A DNA stretch of 64,000 bases from Planctomycetota bacterium (GTDB taxonomy: Bacteria > Planctomycetota > PUPC01 > DSUN01): NCBI GenBank assembly GCA_035384565.1, contig DAOOIT010000025.1, positions 1 to 64,000 of the forward strand, read 5' to 3'. Shown piece after piece: positions 45,120 to 53,783 of the stretch. The notes beneath the pieces are model-generated. The model had not been told where the DNA came from. It saw only the letters and a program-made list of their open reading frames with translations, and made no database searches. The first letter of the stretch is position 1. Each line of letters starts with the position of its first letter. The translations under genes were made by a program, and so were the position numbers.

Positions 45120-45304
45120 GCGAGTCGGCGTTGCGCTACGTGGCGGGACTGGTGCTGTGCGCGGTGATCGCGGTGGCCTACAGCGCCACGCGCAAGCAGG
45201 GGCTGCGCGCCATCGCGCGCGACAGCGTGGTCGTGTTCGGCTGCATGCTGGGCGTGGTGGCCGCGGTGGCCGCGGTGGTGTGGGGGCTGTGCGCGCTGAA
45301 GTAG
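45116..45304 (+). CDS. Small two-helix membrane protein
   Basis: A 62-aa protein from a GTG overlapping the upstream stop (GTGA). Two hydrophobic helices (residues of about 7-23 and 38-59) are joined by a basic loop (TRKQGLRAIARD). Translational coupling to the preceding membrane protein supports it being real. No family recognised. Confidence 0.65.
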   Translation: MSESALRYVAGLVLCAVIAVAYSATRKQGLRAIARDSVVVFGCMLGVVAAVAAVVWGLCALK

Positions 45305-45334
45305 TCTCCTTGGGGGCCAGGAGTCCTCGGGGCC

Positions 45335-46288
45335 ATGTCGCTTCGGGTCGCGGTGCTGGGCGCGTCGGGGTTCGGGCGGCACCATGCCAAGTGGTACGCC
45401 GAGCTGGGCTGCGAGGTGGTGGCCTTCCTGGGCTCGTCGCCGCGGAGCGTGGAGGCCACGGCGCAGGCCCTGCGCCAGGCGATCGGGTTCGAGGGGCGCG
45501 GCTACACGTCGCTCGACGCGTTGCTGGCCAGCGCCCGGCCCGACGCGGTGAGCGTGTGCACGCCGCCGCCGCTGCACGGCGAGCACGCGCTGGCAGCGCT
45601 CGAGGCCGGCTGCGCGGTGCTGTGCGAGAAGCCGTTCGTGTGGCGGCCGGGCGCGCCCGGCGCCACGCTGGCGGCCGAGGCGGCGCGGCTGGTGCGGGTG
45701 GCCGAGCGCCAGCGGCTCGTGCTGGCGGTGAACACCCAGTACGCGGCCGCGGCGGAGGAGTACCGCCAGCTCGCGCCCGACGCCGTGGCGGCGCCCGAGC
45801 GCTTCTTCGGCGAGATGGCCTCGAAGCTCAAGCCCGACGGCCCCCGCGGCCGCGACATCGTGGTGGACCTCCTGCCCCATCCGCTGAGCGTGCTGCTCGC
45901 GCTGCTGCCCGAGGCCGAGCTGCGGCCCGGCTCGGTGCGGGCGGCCATCGAGGCCGAGAGCACGACGGCCCGGTTCCAGGTGGCGGCGGCGGGCCGCACC
46001 GTGGCCGCCACGGTGCGCGTGGCCAAGCTGCCCGAGGCCCCCTTCCCGCGCCGCTTCGGCCTCAACGACCAGATCGCCGAGGTGGGCACCCGCGCCGACG
46101 AGCAGGGCGTCTACCGCGGCATGGTGAGCCTGGGCGGCCGCGAACGCGTGTGCGACGATTTCATGCGGACCTCGCTCGCCCGCTTCTGCCGCGCCGCGCG
46201 GGGCGAGGGCCCGCCCCTGGTGGACGCCCGGGCCGCCCTGCGCAATCTCGAGATGCTTCTCGGCATCCTCGGGGAGGCCCGGCGGTGA
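45335..46288 (+). CDS. Gfo/Idh/MocA family oxidoreductase
   Basis: A 317-aa cytoplasmic protein. The Rossmann start VAVLGASGFGRHHAKWYAEL, the segment VSVCTPPPLHGEHALAALEAG and the signature CEKPF identify the family, which oxidises or reduces sugars and related polyols with NAD(P). It lacks a signal peptide. It overlaps the next gene by 4 nt. Confidence 0.88.
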   Translation: MSLRVAVLGASGFGRHHAKWYAELGCEVVAFLGSSPRSVEATAQALRQAIGFEGRGYTSLDALLASARPDAVSVCTPPPLHGEHALAALEAGCAVLCEKPFVWRPGAPGATLAAEAARLVRVAERQRLVLAVNTQYAAAAEEYRQLAPDAVAAPERFFGEMASKLKPDGPRGRDIVVDLLPHPLSVLLALLPEAELRPGSVRAAIEAESTTARFQVAAAGRTVAATVRVAKLPEAPFPRRFGLNDQIAEVGTRADEQGVYRGMVSLGGRERVCDDFMRTSLARFCRAARGEGPPLVDARAALRNLEMLLGILGEARR

Positions 46289-46707
46289 AGCCCGAGAGCC
46301 TCTTCCGCGAAGCCCAGGCCGAGGTGGACCGCCACAAGTACCTCGAGAGCGAGAAGCGGGGCTACGACCTCGGCCACGACGCGGTGGACGACTGGCACCG
46401 CCGCTACTGGACCCTCTGGCTGCGGCACCGGTGGCTCGAACACCTGCTCGGCCAGCGCTGCTGGGAGGAACTGGAGGTCTGGCGCTTCGGCCGCCTGCGC
46501 ACCCTGTTTGCGGGCCACGAGGCCCTGCTCGAGGAGATCGCCACCCTGGTGCGCCGCGGCGCCGAGAACACCGATGTCGTCTTCTGGGCCGCCCGCACCC
46601 ATCTGAGCGAAATGCCCCTCATCGAGAGCATTCTCACCGAGGTGCGCATCAACGAGATCCGCTGCTCGCGCCAGTGCTTCCTCTTCGCCAAAGAGCCCGA
46701 GGACTGA
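46285..46707 (+). CDS. Conserved hypothetical protein
   Basis: A 140-aa protein from a GTG overlapping the oxidoreductase stop. It is charged, Trp/Arg-rich (DDWHRRYWTLWLRHRWLEHLLG), probably all-helical, with a C-terminal segment CSRQCFLF. No signal or membrane segment. The overlapping start suggests co-expression with the oxidoreductase. I do not recognise a family. Confidence 0.6.
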   Translation: MKPESLFREAQAEVDRHKYLESEKRGYDLGHDAVDDWHRRYWTLWLRHRWLEHLLGQRCWEELEVWRFGRLRTLFAGHEALLEEIATLVRRGAENTDVVFWAARTHLSEMPLIESILTEVRINEIRCSRQCFLFAKEPED

Positions 46708-46734
46708 CCCGCCCCGGGCGGCCGGGAGGCCGAC

Positions 46735-47628
46735 GTGTCGCTCTTCGTGGACAGGTTTCTCGGCTACCTCGAGGGCGAGCGCGGCTACTCGCCCCAGACG
46801 CTCCGCGCCTACGCCGCCGACCTGGCCGGCTTCGCCGACTTCGCGGCCCGCGGGGCGGACGACTTCGACCCCGCCGCGGTCACCACGGTGCAGCTCCGCG
46901 GCTACCTGGCCCGCCTGCGGAACCAGGGGGCGGCGCGCAGCACCACCGCGCGGAAGATCGCCTCGCTGCGCTCCTTCTACAGATACCTGCTGCGCGAGGG
47001 CATCGTCAACCACAACCCCGCCAGCGATCTGCGCCTGCCGCGCCGCGAGAAGCGCCTGCCGGTGTTCCTCGACGAGGCTGAGGTCGCCCGCCTCCTCGCC
47101 ACGCCCGACCCCGCCGATCCGGCCGGCTGTCGCGACCGCGCGATCCTCGAGGTCCTCTACAGCACCGGGATGCGCATCAGCGAGCTGGCGGCGGTCAGCT
47201 TCGAGGATCTGGACCTCCTGGGCGAGGTCCTCAAGGCGCGGGGCAAGGGCAAGAAAGAGCGTCTGGTGCCGCTCGGCGGCCCGGCGCTTCAGGCGCTGCG
47301 CGACTACCTGGCCGTCCGGCCCTCGCTCGCCGGCGGCCGTCGCGTCAGCGCGCGCGCTCTCTGGCTCAACAAGGGCGGCACCCGGCTGTCCGACCGCGGG
47401 ATTCGCCGCCTCTTCGAGAAGCACGCGCGCGCCGCCGGCCTGCCCGCCACGGTGACGCCGCACACGCTCCGCCACAGCTTCGCCACGCACATGCTCAACC
47501 GGGGGGCCGACCTGCGGGCCGTGCAGGAGCTGCTCGGCCACGCCAGCCTCGCCAGCACCCAGGTCTACACCCACGTCACCACCGAGAAGCTCAAGAGCGT
47601 CTACGGCAAGGCCCATCCCCGCGCGTAG
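46735..47628 (+). CDS. xer: XerC/XerD-type tyrosine recombinase
   Basis: A 297-aa protein of Xer length. The N-terminal SAM-like domain ends near residue 105. The catalytic domain has Arg in TGMRISEL, Lys in GKGKKERLVPL, HTLRHSFATH near 243, GHASL and the nucleophile Tyr in STQVYTH near 278. All pentad positions are present. It probably resolves chromosome dimers at dif; no dif-like site was recognised in the window. No phage genes surround it, so the housekeeping role is favoured over integrase. Confidence 0.9.
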   Translation: MSLFVDRFLGYLEGERGYSPQTLRAYAADLAGFADFAARGADDFDPAAVTTVQLRGYLARLRNQGAARSTTARKIASLRSFYRYLLREGIVNHNPASDLRLPRREKRLPVFLDEAEVARLLATPDPADPAGCRDRAILEVLYSTGMRISELAAVSFEDLDLLGEVLKARGKGKKERLVPLGGPALQALRDYLAVRPSLAGGRRVSARALWLNKGGTRLSDRGIRRLFEKHARAAGLPATVTPHTLRHSFATHMLNRGADLRAVQELLGHASLASTQVYTHVTTEKLKSVYGKAHPRA

Positions 47629-47636
47629 GCCATCTT

Positions 47637-47690
47637 GAGAGTTCTTGGAGGGGGATCGGGGGAACCTTCTTCCCCAAGAAGGTTCCCCCG
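47637..47690. repeat. Hairpin element, locus A5
   Basis: GAGAGTTCTTGGAGGGG (47637-47653) is followed by a perfect 15-bp hairpin (CGGGGGAACCTTCTT at 47657-47671 with 47676-47690, loop CCCC). It lies between two convergent stops, fitting a bidirectional terminator. Confidence 0.82.
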
Positions 47691-47694
47691 CTCT

Positions 47695-48753
47695 TCATCT
47701 CTTGGCATAGGCGTCGGCCACCCGCACCATCGCCATGAAGTTGCGCGCGGCGTGTTCGCCGTAGGTGCCGGACGAGGTGCCGCCGAGCATGAAGCCGTCG
47801 GGCCCGGCCTGCTCGAGCCGCGCCTCGGCGAGGCCGCACACCTCGCGCTCGGGCAGCTTGTCGAGCACCTCCATGTCGTCGAGGTTGCCCACGATGCAGG
47901 TGCGGCCGTCCAGGCGGCGTTTGGCCTCGGCCAGGTCGCAGTCGCCCCAGGGAGGCGCCTCGAAAGGGTCCATCGAGTCGATCCCCAGGTCCGCCAGCGG
48001 CTCGAGGAAGCGCATGATCGGCCCGTGGTTGTGGTAGTGCACCACGGCCCCGTGGCGGTGCATGATCTCGATCTGCTGCGTGTCGAAAGGGGCGAGGAGC
48101 CTGGGGACGGCCGCCGGCCCGAGTTGCACGGTGACGTACTCGCCGCCGATGATGCGGAAGGCGTCCACGCCCGCTCCGCAGGCGGCCTCCACGAAGGCGT
48201 CGAGCCGCGCGGAGGCCACGCGGCACATCTCGACGAAGAGGTCGGGCGCGTCGGCCCACAGCAGGCAGAAGTCCTCGGGCGACAGCACGGTGGCCGGCCA
48301 GCAGACGGCGTTGCACACGCCGGAGCACACGAGGGCCTCGTCGCCGTACTGGGCCCTTGTGGCGTGGAACGCCGCGAAATCGGCCTTCAGCGGCTCGTAG
48401 GGCACCGAGAGCAGCTTCTCGACGTCGGCGGCCGATTTGCAGGGGAACTCGATGGTGGCCGAGGTGACGGCCGTGCGCTGGTGGCGCGAGCGGAGGTCGC
48501 CGGCCGGCGTGTGGTAGATCGTGGTGGTGAGCGTGCCGTCGGCGGTCGTCTCGGTGGCCGTTTCGGAGACGAGGCGCGCGCCGCAGAACGAGAAGCCGCC
48601 GCCCCAGGCCTCGATCCACAGGTCGCAGGCCGCCACCAGTTCGCGCCCCAGGGCGCTGTCGGGCGCGATGCGGCCGAAGCCCCAGGGCGACACGGGCACG
48701 CGGTCCGGCCGCCCGCCGCGAATCGCACACAGCATTCGTTCGCGCGAGGTCAA
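47695..48753 (-). CDS. Uroporphyrinogen decarboxylase-like (URO-D/MtaA family) protein
   Basis: A 352-aa TIM-barrel protein opening MTSRERMLCAIRGGRPDRVPV, the standard start of the URO-D-like family abundant in Planctomycetota. IIGGEYVTVQLG and YHNHGPIMRFLEPLADLGID are the barrel segments; the last resembles cobalamin-methyltransferase relatives. The true heme-pathway motifs at the N-terminus are missing, so a methyl-transfer or unknown role is more likely than HemE. Third gene of a minus-strand operon with a nucleotide-sugar-type epimerase and a Gfo/Idh/MocA protein. Confidence 0.82.
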   Translation of the reverse strand: MTSRERMLCAIRGGRPDRVPVSPWGFGRIAPDSALGRELVAACDLWIEAWGGGFSFCGARLVSETATETTADGTLTTTIYHTPAGDLRSRHQRTAVTSATIEFPCKSAADVEKLLSVPYEPLKADFAAFHATRAQYGDEALVCSGVCNAVCWPATVLSPEDFCLLWADAPDLFVEMCRVASARLDAFVEAACGAGVDAFRIIGGEYVTVQLGPAAVPRLLAPFDTQQIEIMHRHGAVVHYHNHGPIMRFLEPLADLGIDSMDPFEAPPWGDCDLAEAKRRLDGRTCIVGNLDDMEVLDKLPEREVCGLAEARLEQAGPDGFMLGGTSSGTYGEHAARNFMAMVRVADAYAKR

Positions 48754-48791
48754 GGCCGGTCTCCTGTCGCAAGAGTCTCTGAGGGGAGGCT

Positions 48792-48826
48792 GGGAGGGGA
48801 ACTCTCTGCGAGAGAGTTCCCCTCCC
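48792..48826. repeat. Hairpin element, locus A6, inside an operon
   Basis: GGGAGGGGAACTCTCT at 48792-48807 pairs perfectly (16 bp) with 48811-48826, loop GCG. AGTCTCTGAGGGG just before it is a variant of the family flank. Unlike other copies it lies between two genes of the same operon. Confidence 0.78.
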
Positions 48827-48834
48827 GCTCCCGC

Positions 48835-49767
48835 TCATTTTCCAAACCCGTCGCGCTTCTCCCATTGGGTGGGGTGGTCGAGGGGGTGTTCGCGGGCCAG
48901 CACGGAGCGTGCGATGCGGCGGAGGCCCTCGTCGAGGCTGGTCTTGGGCGGGCCGAGGAGGCGGGCCATCTCGCTCGCGTCGCCGAGCAGGCTGGTCCCC
49001 TTCGGGGTGCCCTTGAACGTCGGCTTTCGGCCCATGAGCTCGCCGAGGCGCTCGGCGATGTCGCGCACCGCATAGGTCTCGGGGCTGGTGAGGTTCAGCA
49101 CCTTCGGCGGCACGCTGGCCACCTGCCACGAGGCGATCATCGCGTCCATCAGGTCGTCGAGCCAGATGCAGTTCACGCGTTCGGTCGTGAGGTCCACCGG
49201 CTCGCCGTCGCGTATCTGGCGGGCGATGTCGGTGGGCACGCCGAACTCCTCGTGGTAGCCGTAGAAGATGCGCTGGAGCACGGCCGGCGTCTGGTTGCGG
49301 CGGCTGAAGTAGTCCACCATCCACTCGCCGCCGAGGCGGGTCATGGCATAGAGGCTGGGCGGGCGGGGCGGCGTGGCCTCGGAGGCCGGCTCGGCCGCGT
49401 CGGCGTAGACGTTGCCGCTGGAGGCGAAGAGGAAGGCCCGCGTGCCGGCGAAGTGCTCCATCGCGCGGCCGACGGCGCGGACGTTGATCTCGACGGTGGC
49501 TTCGGCGTCGGCCTCGGAGCCGAACTTCAGCGCCGCCTCGTGGAACACCGCGTCGTAGTCGTTCGGAATGCCGTGGAAGGCGGCGGGGCAGGTGACGTCG
49601 GTGGTGAAGCAGCGCACGCCCAGGGCCTCGAGCCGCTCGCGCTGGCCCGGTTTGCCGAAGCGGGCGAGGGCGTGCACCTCGTTGCCCAGGCCCACGAGCT
49701 TGGGCACCAGGTGTTTGCCGATCTTGCCGGTGCCGCCCACGACCATCACGCGTTTGCCGGTCATCAT
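48835..49767 (-). CDS. NAD-dependent epimerase/dehydratase
   Basis: A 310-aa extended-SDR protein. The cofactor motif VVGGTGKIGKHLV is near residues 9-21; FASSGNVYADA and the active-site segment SLYAMTRLG follow. The usual YxxxK is here Y-A-M-T-R, with arginine in place of lysine, which is rare and may affect catalysis. The start is ATG 49767 or the adjacent ATG 49764. Middle gene of the operon with the Gfo/Idh/MocA and URO-D-like genes, suggesting a sugar-conversion pathway. Confidence 0.82.
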   Translation of the reverse strand: MMTGKRVMVVGGTGKIGKHLVPKLVGLGNEVHALARFGKPGQRERLEALGVRCFTTDVTCPAAFHGIPNDYDAVFHEAALKFGSEADAEATVEINVRAVGRAMEHFAGTRAFLFASSGNVYADAAEPASEATPPRPPSLYAMTRLGGEWMVDYFSRRNQTPAVLQRIFYGYHEEFGVPTDIARQIRDGEPVDLTTERVNCIWLDDLMDAMIASWQVASVPPKVLNLTSPETYAVRDIAERLGELMGRKPTFKGTPKGTSLLGDASEMARLLGPPKTSLDEGLRRIARSVLAREHPLDHPTQWEKRDGFGK

Positions 49768-49785
49768 CGGATCCCCCGATCGTTC

Positions 49786-49837
49786 GTAGTGCGGGCTTCA
49801 GCCCGTTCTTGCAGATGCGGCCTGAAGGCCGCACTAC
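49786..49837. repeat. Hairpin GTAGTGCGGGCTTCAGCCCG
   Basis: The arm at 49786-49805 pairs with CGGCCTGAAGGCCGCACTAC at 49818-49837, each arm also holding its own small palindrome. Repeats of this sequence type are common in Planctomycetota and Verrucomicrobiota genomes. It sits between the epimerase and the upstream oxidoreductase of the same operon. Confidence 0.78.
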
Positions 49838-49846
49838 AAACAAGTG

Positions 49847-50932
49847 TCATGGGCGCCCGCCTCGCCACAGGTCGTAGGGCTTGGCGGCGCGGGTGCGGAA
49901 GGGGAGCTTGACCTTGCGGCCCGCGGCCGCCGAGCGATAGGCGGCGAAGAGAACCTCGAGCACGGCGCGCCCGTCCTCGCCCGTCTCCAGCGGCTCCAGG
50001 TCGTCGGCCACGCAGTTCACGAAATGCTCCATCTCCTGCGGAAAGCCGTAGTTCCAGGCCTCCTCGTAGATGGTGAAGGACCAGCCCTTCGTGGCCCCGG
50101 CCTTCTCGACGGCGTAATCGTAGCCGCCGGCCGAGTAGGTGAGAATGGCGTTGCCCTGGAGCAGGTTGGCGTAGGCCACGCCAGCCGAGCCGTAGACCTC
50201 GGCCCGGTCGTCCATGCCGCCGGGCTTGGTCCAGCTCTCCTCGGCCACGCAGGTGACGCCGCCCTCGAAGTTCAGGACCAGCAGGGCGTTGTCGTCCCCG
50301 CGGGTCCTCTTGCCGTGCACGTAGGTGCCCATCTCGGCATAGACGTCGAGGACGCGCGGCTTGCCGAGCATCCAGCGGAAGAACTCGATGGCGTGGCAGC
50401 CCATGTCCATCGCCACACCGCCGCCGGAGCGCTCGACGTCCCAGAAGTGCGGCGCGTGCGGCCCGTCGTGCTTCTCGCTCTGCTTGAGGAGCGTGAGCTT
50501 GCCCAGCGCCCCGTCGTCCGCGAGCTTCTTGAGGCGGACGTACTTGGGTGCGAAGCAGAGCTCCTCGGCGTACATGAGCTTGACGCCCGCCTTGCGGCAG
50601 GCGGCGATCATGCGGTCGGCTTCGGCCAGGTTCAGACACAGGGGCTTCTCGCACACCACGTGCTTGCCGGCGGCAGCGGCGTGGCAGGTGATCTGGCAAT
50701 GCACATCGTTGGGGGCGCCGATCACCACCAGGTCCACCTCGGGCATTTCGAGCATCCGGCGGTAATCGGTGAATGCGTGCGGGATGCCGTGGGCTCTGGC
50801 GAAGGCGACGGCGTGGCCGGGCGTGGGCGAGGCCACGGCGGCCAGCCGGGCCCGCGGCACGCGCTTGAGCGCCTCCGCGTGGATCGTCGAGACGAACTGC
50901 GAGCCGACTAGGCCGACGCCGACGGGGGTCAT
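49847..50932 (-). CDS. Gfo/Idh/MocA family oxidoreductase
   Basis: A 361-aa protein from an ATG with GGAAGG upstream. VGVGLVGSQFVSTIHAEAL is the Rossmann start, VIGAPNDVHCQI and CEKPLCLNLAEAD follow, and the catalytic-type segment GCHAIEFFRWML is in place. No signal peptide. It heads a minus-strand operon with an epimerase and a URO-D-like gene and most likely acts on a cytoplasmic sugar. Confidence 0.88.
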   Translation of the reverse strand: MTPVGVGLVGSQFVSTIHAEALKRVPRARLAAVASPTPGHAVAFARAHGIPHAFTDYRRMLEMPEVDLVVIGAPNDVHCQITCHAAAAGKHVVCEKPLCLNLAEADRMIAACRKAGVKLMYAEELCFAPKYVRLKKLADDGALGKLTLLKQSEKHDGPHAPHFWDVERSGGGVAMDMGCHAIEFFRWMLGKPRVLDVYAEMGTYVHGKRTRGDDNALLVLNFEGGVTCVAEESWTKPGGMDDRAEVYGSAGVAYANLLQGNAILTYSAGGYDYAVEKAGATKGWSFTIYEEAWNYGFPQEMEHFVNCVADDLEPLETGEDGRAVLEVLFAAYRSAAAGRKVKLPFRTRAAKPYDLWRGGRP

Positions 50933-51046
50933 GGGTGGCGCCTTCCGTATGGGCAGTATGGACGCAACGGACACCGTGGACAGGGTAGCGCCGGGCCGTC
51001 CGCCACGTCCGCAGCGTTCACCATGTCCACCTGGACCAGAACCGGG

Positions 51047-53464
51047 TCACACATCCAGATTGGTCGCCTCGAGGGCGTGGTGCTCGATGAATTCGCGGCG
51101 GGGCTGGACGGCGTTGCCCATGAGCAGGCTGAAGAGGCGGTCGGCCTCCACGGCGTCCTCGAGGCGCACGCGGAGCAGGGTGCGGCTCTCGGGGCTCATG
51201 GTGGTGACGCCGAGCTGGTCGGGGTTCATTTCGCCCAGGCCCTTGTAGCGCTGAATCTGGATGCCTTTTTCGCCCACGGTGCGGATGCCGGGCGCGATCT
51301 CGCTGATGCTCTTGAGCTCGAGGGCGTCGTTCTCGTAGCTGAGGCGGTACTTGGGCGGCGCGTCGGGGTCGGGGTCGGGAAAGTAATCGGCCACGGGGAA
51401 GCCGCGGCGTTCCAGGCTCGAGAGGGTCTTCTCGATATCGCGGCTCTCGTGAAGCTCGGTGATGGTGAGCGAGCCGTTGAGGACGGCTTCGCCATCCTCG
51501 ACCTCTTCGTCGTCGCGCTCGGCGGCGAGGCGGCCGGCGATGAGCCGGGCCTCTTCCTCGGAGTGGGCGAAGTGGTGCTCGCCGGCGACGTGGACGCGGA
51601 AGATGGGGAGCTTGCCGTCCTGCTCGCGGCGGTTGGCGAGGAGGGTCTCGAGGGTGATGCCGTGCTTGCGGAGTGTGCGCTCGTGGTCTTCCATCTCGAG
51701 GAGCAGGCCGACCAGCTCGCGCAGGGCGCTGCCGCTGAAGGTGGCGCCGTCGCTGACGGCGGTGAGGGTGGTGCCGTCGAGACCGAGCTCGATCAGCGCG
51801 GCGCGGAAGTCCTCGTCGGTGAGGTAGTACTGCTCGCGGTTCTTGCGGCGCACCCGGTAGAGGGGCGGCTGGGCGAGGTAGACGTAGCCGTCGCGGATCA
51901 GCTCCTGCATGTGGCGGAAGAAGAAGGTGAGCAGCAGGGTGCGGATGTGGGCGCCATCCACGTCGGCATCGGTCATGATGATGACCTTGCCGTAGCGGCG
52001 CTTGGCGACGTCGAACTCGTCGGCTCCGATGCCGGTGCCGAGGGCGAGGATGAGGGTCTGGATTTCGGCGTGGCTGAGCATCTTGGCGATGCGGGCCTTC
52101 TCGACGTTGAGGATCTTGCCCTGAAGGGGCAGGATGGCCTGGAACATGGCGTCGCGGCACTGCTTGGCGTTGCCGCCGGCGCTTTGGCCCTCGACGATGA
52201 AGAGCTCGGTGGTCTCGACGTCGCGGCTCGAGCAGTCGGCGAGCTTGGTGGGCAGGCTGCCGCTGGAGAGGGCGCTCTTGCGGCGCGTGAGGTCGCGGGC
52301 CTTTCGGGCGCTCTCGCGGGCCTCGGCGGCGACCACCGCCTTGTCCACGATGGCCCGCGCGGTCTTGGGGTTCTCCTCGAAGTAGGTGCCGAGATTGGCG
52401 TTGACGACCGCCTCGACAATGCCCTGGACCTCGCGGTTGCCGAGCTTGGTCTTGGTCTGGCCCTCGAACTGCGGGTCGGGGACCTTGACGTTGATCACGG
52501 CGGTGAGGCCCTCGCGCACGTCCTCGCCCTGGGGCGCGTTGTCGCCCTTGAGCAGGTTGTGGGCCTTGGCATAGGCGTTGATGGTGCGCGTGAGGGCCGA
52601 GCGGAAGCCGTAGAGGTGGGTGCCGCCTTCGATCGTGTTGATGTTGTTCACGAAGGAGAAGACGTTCTCGTTGTAGCCGTCGTTGTATTGCATGGCGACT
52701 TCAACGATGATCCCGCTCTCTTCTTTCTCGAAGAAGACGACGTCCTTGTGGATGGCGTCCTTGCCCTCGTTGAGGTGCTGGACGAAGGCGGCGATGCCGC
52801 CCTCGTACTGATAGTCGCGCTGCTTATCGCTGCGCTCGTCGCGGAGGGTGATGCGGATGCCGCGGTTGAGGAAGGCCAGTTCGCGCATTCGGTTGGCAAT
52901 CGTGTCGAAGTGGAAGGTGGTGTCGGCGAAGATCTCCCTGTCCGGCTTGAACGTGATCGCGGTGCCGCTGCTCTTGCTCTTGCCGATCACCTTGAGTTCG
53001 GTCACCGTCTTGCCGCGCTCGTAGCGCTGGTGGTGGACTTCGCCGCCGCGCCGCACCTCGACGGCGAGCCACTCGCTCAGGGCGTTCACCACAGTAACGC
53101 CTACCCCGTGGAGGCCGCCCGAGACCTTGTAGGTGTGGTGGTCGAACTTGCCGCCGGCGTGGAGCATGGTCATGATGACCTCGACGGCGGGCTTCTTCTC
53201 CGTCGGATGCAGGTCCACGGGGATGCCGCGGCCGTTGTCGGCGATCGTCACACTGCCATCGGCGTTGATCTGGACGTTGATCTCGGTGCAGAAGCCGGCC
53301 ATGGCCTCGTCAATCGAGTTGGCGACCACCTCCTCGATGAGGTGGTGGAGACCTCGCATGCCCGTGTCGCCGATGTACATGGCCGGCCGGCGTCGAACCC
53401 CTTCGATTCCGGGAAGCACCTTGATCTTGCTCGCATCATAGGTCGAGTCCTGCGTGTCCGTCAT
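51047..53464 (-). CDS. gyrB: DNA gyrase subunit B
   Basis: An 805-aa protein with all GyrB parts. The GHKL ATPase has NSIDEAMAG and the G-loop GGLHGVGVTVVNALS. The transducer and TOPRIM domains follow, with TDADVDGAHIRTLL. The end is RYKGLGEMNPDQL. With GyrA it negatively supercoils DNA. Oddities: the TOPRIM motif EGDSAGG reads EGQSAGG (Gln 427), and LPLKGK reads LPLQGK (Gln 448). These are the counterparts of E. coli Asp426 and Lys447, the two classical GyrB quinolone-resistance positions. It starts 1 nt after dciA in the dnaA cluster. Confidence 0.95.
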   Translation of the reverse strand: MTDTQDSTYDASKIKVLPGIEGVRRRPAMYIGDTGMRGLHHLIEEVVANSIDEAMAGFCTEINVQINADGSVTIADNGRGIPVDLHPTEKKPAVEVIMTMLHAGGKFDHHTYKVSGGLHGVGVTVVNALSEWLAVEVRRGGEVHHQRYERGKTVTELKVIGKSKSSGTAITFKPDREIFADTTFHFDTIANRMRELAFLNRGIRITLRDERSDKQRDYQYEGGIAAFVQHLNEGKDAIHKDVVFFEKEESGIIVEVAMQYNDGYNENVFSFVNNINTIEGGTHLYGFRSALTRTINAYAKAHNLLKGDNAPQGEDVREGLTAVINVKVPDPQFEGQTKTKLGNREVQGIVEAVVNANLGTYFEENPKTARAIVDKAVVAAEARESARKARDLTRRKSALSSGSLPTKLADCSSRDVETTELFIVEGQSAGGNAKQCRDAMFQAILPLQGKILNVEKARIAKMLSHAEIQTLILALGTGIGADEFDVAKRRYGKVIIMTDADVDGAHIRTLLLTFFFRHMQELIRDGYVYLAQPPLYRVRRKNREQYYLTDEDFRAALIELGLDGTTLTAVSDGATFSGSALRELVGLLLEMEDHERTLRKHGITLETLLANRREQDGKLPIFRVHVAGEHHFAHSEEEARLIAGRLAAERDDEEVEDGEAVLNGSLTITELHESRDIEKTLSSLERRGFPVADYFPDPDPDAPPKYRLSYENDALELKSISEIAPGIRTVGEKGIQIQRYKGLGEMNPDQLGVTTMSPESRTLLRVRLEDAVEADRLFSLLMGNAVQPRREFIEHHALEATNLDV

Positions 53465-53465
53465 A

Positions 53466-53783
53466 CTACCTCCTGGGCATCGCCGAGGGGCGAAACACGA
53501 TGTCGAGAACCCGTGTGCCCGGCACCCTCGAACGCAACTCCCTCAGCAGTTCCGTCTTGTGGAACGTCTGCAACTCGTGCAGGTGGGCGGCGGAGTCGAC
53601 GTCCACGTACAGCTTGTGGTGGGCGAACCCTGCCACCCGCGTGTGCGGGAGAATACCCGGGCCGACGATTTCCTCCCAGGCTCCGTAGAGTTCAAGGTGC
53701 TTCAATCGGTTGGTGAGGCCCTTGCACTCCAGGAAGCTGTTCAGAATCTCCCCCAGCCGTTGTGGTCCCGCTGGCTTCTTCAT
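53466..53783 (-). CDS. dciA: DciA-like (DUF721) replicative helicase loader
   Basis: A 105-aa protein typical of DUF721: LGEILNSFLECKGLTNRLKHLELYGAWEEIVGP in overlapping pieces and VAGFAHHKLYVDVDSAAHLHEL. DciA helps load DnaB in bacteria lacking DnaC/DnaI. It overlaps dnaN by 4 nt and ends 1 nt before gyrB. The place normally taken by recF between dnaN and gyrB holds only this gene. Confidence 0.85.
   Translation of the reverse strand: MKKPAGPQRLGEILNSFLECKGLTNRLKHLELYGAWEEIVGPGILPHTRVAGFAHHKLYVDVDSAAHLHELQTFHKTELLRELRSRVPGTRVLDIVFRPSAMPRR

Noticed and set aside
46735..47628. Phage integrase marking a prophage or integrative element
   Set aside because: Length and full domain layout match housekeeping Xer proteins; no phage genes, attachment repeats or adjacent tRNA are seen.
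51023..53716. An 897-codon open frame on the plus strand across gyrB
   Set aside because: It is the antisense shadow of gyrB; long open antisense frames are expected at this GC content and codon bias.
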